Assembly: GCA_012842645.1 (NCBI GenBank)
Contig: DUSJ01000419.1
Span: forward strand, 1-7,901
Direction: 5' to 3'
DNA length: 7,901 bases
DNA from: Clostridiaceae bacterium
Lineage (GTDB): Bacteria > Bacillota > Clostridia > DSM-8532
Shown: positions 5,889-7,901 of the stretch, one piece after another
Position numbering within the stretch: position 1 is the first letter of the stretch
Layout: each line of letters opens with the position of its first letter
The notes under the pieces: model-generated
Databases searched by the model: none
Seen by the model: only the letters and a program-made list of their open reading frames with translations
What the model was told of the DNA's origin: nothing
Position numbers and translations under genes: made by a program

Positions 5889-6989
5889 ATGGAATGCAAT
5901 AACGAACCCATGCAGGCTGATCAGGAAGTTAATGATGAAAGTCGGTACAACGCCGGTTTGAAGCCGGTATTCAGACGTCCTGCGCTCACTTATGTCCTGA
6001 TCGCGCTGAATGTTTTGGTATGGCTGGTTTTGGAACTCATATCGCTGAAAACCGGCGAATCATATTATGTATTGACGAAATTCGGCGAGAAGAACAACGC
6101 GCTGATCCTTAAAGGCGAGTATTGGAGGTTCCTGACCTGCATGCTTCTGCATGCCGGGATAGCGCATCTCGCGTCCAACTGCTACGGACTGTATTACCTT
6201 GGGACACAGACTGAGTTTATATATGGACGAAAGAAGTTCATAGCCATATATATCCTGTCTGGTCTCATGGGAAGTATAGCGAGCTTCGCTTTATCGACCA
6301 CTCCCGCCGTGGGAGCTTCCGGGGCCATATATGGCCTGATGGGAGCCATGCTTTATTTTATTCTCCAAAAACCTGCTCTCCTGCTCAGTTCGGTTGGAAT
6401 TAACCTGGTGGCAATAATCGTTCTGGGACTGGTATCAGGTTTTATGGACAGCAGGATAGACTATTTTGCACATTTGGGAGGCCTTGTGGGCGGATTCCTG
6501 ATCGCAGGAGCGTTCTTCAGGAAGAATGAAAGACCGTCGGTATTATGGATATCAGGGGCCAGGGCAGCTTTCATCGCTGTATGCGTAGCTGTGGCCGGTC
6601 TTCTTTATGGTTTTTACGGCCCCATGAACCGTGTTTTTCCCATGCTTGAGGAACTTCAGTCATACAACATGGTAAAAGACTGGCCAAAAGCTGAAAAACT
6701 CGCGGAAGAAATACTATCGCTGGAGCCTTCCGGTTTGGGGGTAAGGGTTGAGGCGTTATGGGGACTTACGGTAGCCGAGGTCATGCAGGACAAATGGGAC
6801 GAAGGCATGGAACATGCCAGGCAGCTGATAGAAATGGATCCTGAATCGGGACACTACCTGCTTGGAGCCCTCTACATTTATAGAGGGGATTATGAAAACG
6901 GCAGAAAAGAACTGCTTCTGTCAAAAAGAGCAGGCAACAGCTATGAGAAAGAAATAGACAGATTATTGGAAGTGATAGACGGATGGTAA
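5889..6989 (+). CDS. Rhomboid-family intramembrane serine protease with TPR-like C-terminus
   Basis: The protein has 366 residues. The first 30 are polar and cytoplasmic. A six-span rhomboid core follows at about 31-212, with catalytic Ser144 in GASGAIYG (142-149), catalytic His195 in AHLGGLVGG, and the oxyanion-type pair His93/Asn97 in HLASN. The catalytic residues are intact, so it should be an active protease cutting transmembrane helices within the membrane. A seventh hydrophobic span lies at about 224-243. The soluble tail (about 255-360) has alternating helices such as KDWPKAEKLAEEILSLEP and GALYIYRGDYENGRKELLLS, spaced like TPR repeats. This layout resembles Bacillus GluP/YqgP without its large N-terminal domain. 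The ATG is supported by GGAG (5880-5883) with 5 nt spacing; a second in-frame ATG is at 5910. It converges with the next gene, with 10 nt between the stops. Confidence 0.93.
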   Translation: MECNNEPMQADQEVNDESRYNAGLKPVFRRPALTYVLIALNVLVWLVLELISLKTGESYYVLTKFGEKNNALILKGEYWRFLTCMLLHAGIAHLASNCYGLYYLGTQTEFIYGRKKFIAIYILSGLMGSIASFALSTTPAVGASGAIYGLMGAMLYFILQKPALLLSSVGINLVAIIVLGLVSGFMDSRIDYFAHLGGLVGGFLIAGAFFRKNERPSVLWISGARAAFIAVCVAVAGLLYGFYGPMNRVFPMLEELQSYNMVKDWPKAEKLAEEILSLEPSGLGVRVEALWGLTVAEVMQDKWDEGMEHARQLIEMDPESGHYLLGALYIYRGDYENGRKELLLSKRAGNSYEKEIDRLLEVIDGW

Positions 6990-6999
6990 AGATCATCCA

Positions 7000-7482
7000 T
7001 CATCTGTTTTCATTATGGATGCAGTTATCGATTGCAATAACCAGTGCGCAGAACAGGGGAACATCGTCATCGTTATTCACGATAAGTTCATAACTGTCTC
7101 CCCAGGAAAACCAGGCCTTGTGGATCTCGCCTAAGGCAATGCCATTGCACAGAATGGCAAAGTCCATTCCGAAAAGATTGCCTTCGACAGTGTAATCTCC
7201 GAACTGACTTCTTATCATAAGTCTCGGCCTGAAAAAAGAAAGCTCCTTTTTAACTGTAGCGACGAGATTATTCCCGCTGTAAATGTTATATTCGGGAAGA
7301 AATCTGAACAGTTTTTGCTCAATATAATATACTTCCACGCCTGTGGCGTCATAAATGTGGATTTTTGCTCCAAAGGTGAAAATCTCGCCCTGGACGGTAA
7401 ATTCAACCTGGCCTTGCTCGTTGAAAATATTGTATTTGTCTCCGATGGTAAAGACCTTCTGTTTGATATAAAGCTTTATCAT
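7000..7482 (-). CDS. LURP-one-related (LOR) family protein
   Basis: The protein has 160 residues and reads as repeated short beta strands with glycine/asparagine turns: KQKVFTIGDKYNIFNEQGQV, YYIEQKLFRFLPEYNIYSGN, LSFFRPRLMIRSQFGDYTVE. This is the look of the LOR fold, a tubby-like beta barrel around a central helix. The C-terminal LVIAIDNCIHNE helix matches that central helix. The bacterial members I know of have no firmly assigned function; the fold is related to membrane-associated scramblase/tubby domains. There is no signal peptide or membrane span, so it is probably cytoplasmic. I chose the ATG at 7482 because GGAAG (7490-7494) lies 7 nt before it. An in-frame GTG at 7488 would leave almost no spacing. 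It is transcribed alone and divergently from the gene at 7600. A weak promoter (TTGCAT, 17 nt, TACTAT) can be read on the minus strand upstream. Confidence 0.8.
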   Translation of the reverse strand: MIKLYIKQKVFTIGDKYNIFNEQGQVEFTVQGEIFTFGAKIHIYDATGVEVYYIEQKLFRFLPEYNIYSGNNLVATVKKELSFFRPRLMIRSQFGDYTVEGNLFGMDFAILCNGIALGEIHKAWFSWGDSYELIVNNDDDVPLFCALVIAIDNCIHNENR

Positions 7483-7599
7483 GTTCACACTTCCGTTAAA
7501 TTATTATTTCTATTATTATTATGATATACTTATGATTAATAGTAACTTGGAATGCTGGATAATGCAAATTAAAAACTGATTAAAAGGTAAGGGAATGTT

Positions 7600-7901
7600 A
7601 TGACGGAAGATGAAAAAATCTTTGATGTGGCGCCGGATGAAAAATATGTGGACAACAGAAGCAGGTTTACGATATTCTTTCAGGTCTTTGGCAGAAAGTT
7701 CTGGAAACTTATCAGCATGAACCTGTTATTTATCGTTTTCAATATCCCTTCGATTATCATATCATATTTTCTTAGCGCTTTCGTAACTGATATGTTTATG
7801 CCGTTCATCGCGAACCAGGAGGATATGGCTATCATTATGATGATCTACGGCTTTCCTTTCATGATATTCCTGATGGTCATACCGGCGGTCACGGTAGGCC
7901 C
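7600..7901 (+). CDS. Membrane protein resembling DUF624/YesL family, N-terminal part (3' end outside window)
   Basis: An open frame starts at ATG 7600, preceded by AAGGGA (7589-7594, 5 nt spacing), and runs without a stop to the window end, giving about 100 residues. A polar N-terminus of about 23 residues is followed by FFQVFGRKFWKLISMNLLFI and a first span ending NIPSIIISYFL. A second hydrophobic span begins near residue 76 and ends with VIPAVTVG. The pattern of an aromatic/basic entry helix, an N-L-L first span, a short Pro turn, and a later P-x-V-T-x-G followed by another apparent Pro resembles DUF624 (YesL-type) integral membrane proteins. These are often found with sugar-uptake genes but have no defined activity. 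The family call is tentative, since the conserved C-terminal half is missing. The membrane nature is clear. Confidence 0.7.
   Translation, partial: MTEDEKIFDVAPDEKYVDNRSRFTIFFQVFGRKFWKLISMNLLFIVFNIPSIIISYFLSAFVTDMFMPFIANQEDMAIIMMIYGFPFMIFLMVIPAVTVG

Noticed and set aside
6981..7010. Terminator between the convergent rhomboid and LOR genes
   Set aside because: GGATG/CATCC forms only a 5-bp stem with an 8-nt loop, and the four T residues begin 8 nt later on the plus strand. There is no T-run on the minus strand.

Overview
The window looks like a chromosomal segment of a low- to mid-GC Gram-positive anaerobe of the class Clostridia. I infer this from the strong AGGAGG-type ribosome sites, frequent AGG arginine codons, sigma-A-like promoters, and a family mix (UPF0371/DUF1846, AzlCD, LURP-one-related and a possible DUF624 protein) common in that group. 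I cannot name the genus. Most of it is ordinary housekeeping and transport sequence, and no phage, CRISPR array, insertion sequence or defence island is visible.

Layout. (1) Positions 1-2004, plus strand: a polar amino-acid ABC importer operon holding the 3' end of a periplasmic-type binding protein, a HisM/GlnP-like permease and a GlnQ/HisP-like ATPase. A terminator-like hairpin lies between the binding protein and the permease. (2) Positions 2005-4308, plus strand: a good extended -10 promoter, then a UPF0371/DUF1846 protein tightly coupled to a HAD phosphatase of the phosphoglycolate phosphatase type, closed by a strong intrinsic terminator. The loop of that terminator carries GGGGACGGTTCC, which resembles a REP-type repeat. 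(3) Positions 4413-5633, minus strand: a perfect consensus promoter, tRNA-Leu(GAG), an intrinsic terminator, then azlC and azlD, a two-component branched-chain amino-acid exporter whose start codon lies 21 nt past the T-tract. (4) Positions 5634-5888: an intergenic stretch with several competing inverted repeats. (5) Positions 5889-6989, plus strand: a rhomboid intramembrane protease with a TPR-like C-terminal tail. (6) Positions 7000-7482, minus strand: a LURP-one-related (LOR) protein convergent with the rhomboid. (7) Positions 7600-7901, plus strand: the start of a membrane protein that resembles the DUF624/YesL family.

How the parts may work together. The window pairs an amino-acid importer with a branched-chain amino-acid exporter. 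The most suggestive arrangement is that the azlCD exporter has no visible promoter of its own and sits directly behind a leucine tRNA and its terminator. Leaky termination could therefore set exporter expression. That is inference from layout, not shown by the sequence alone.
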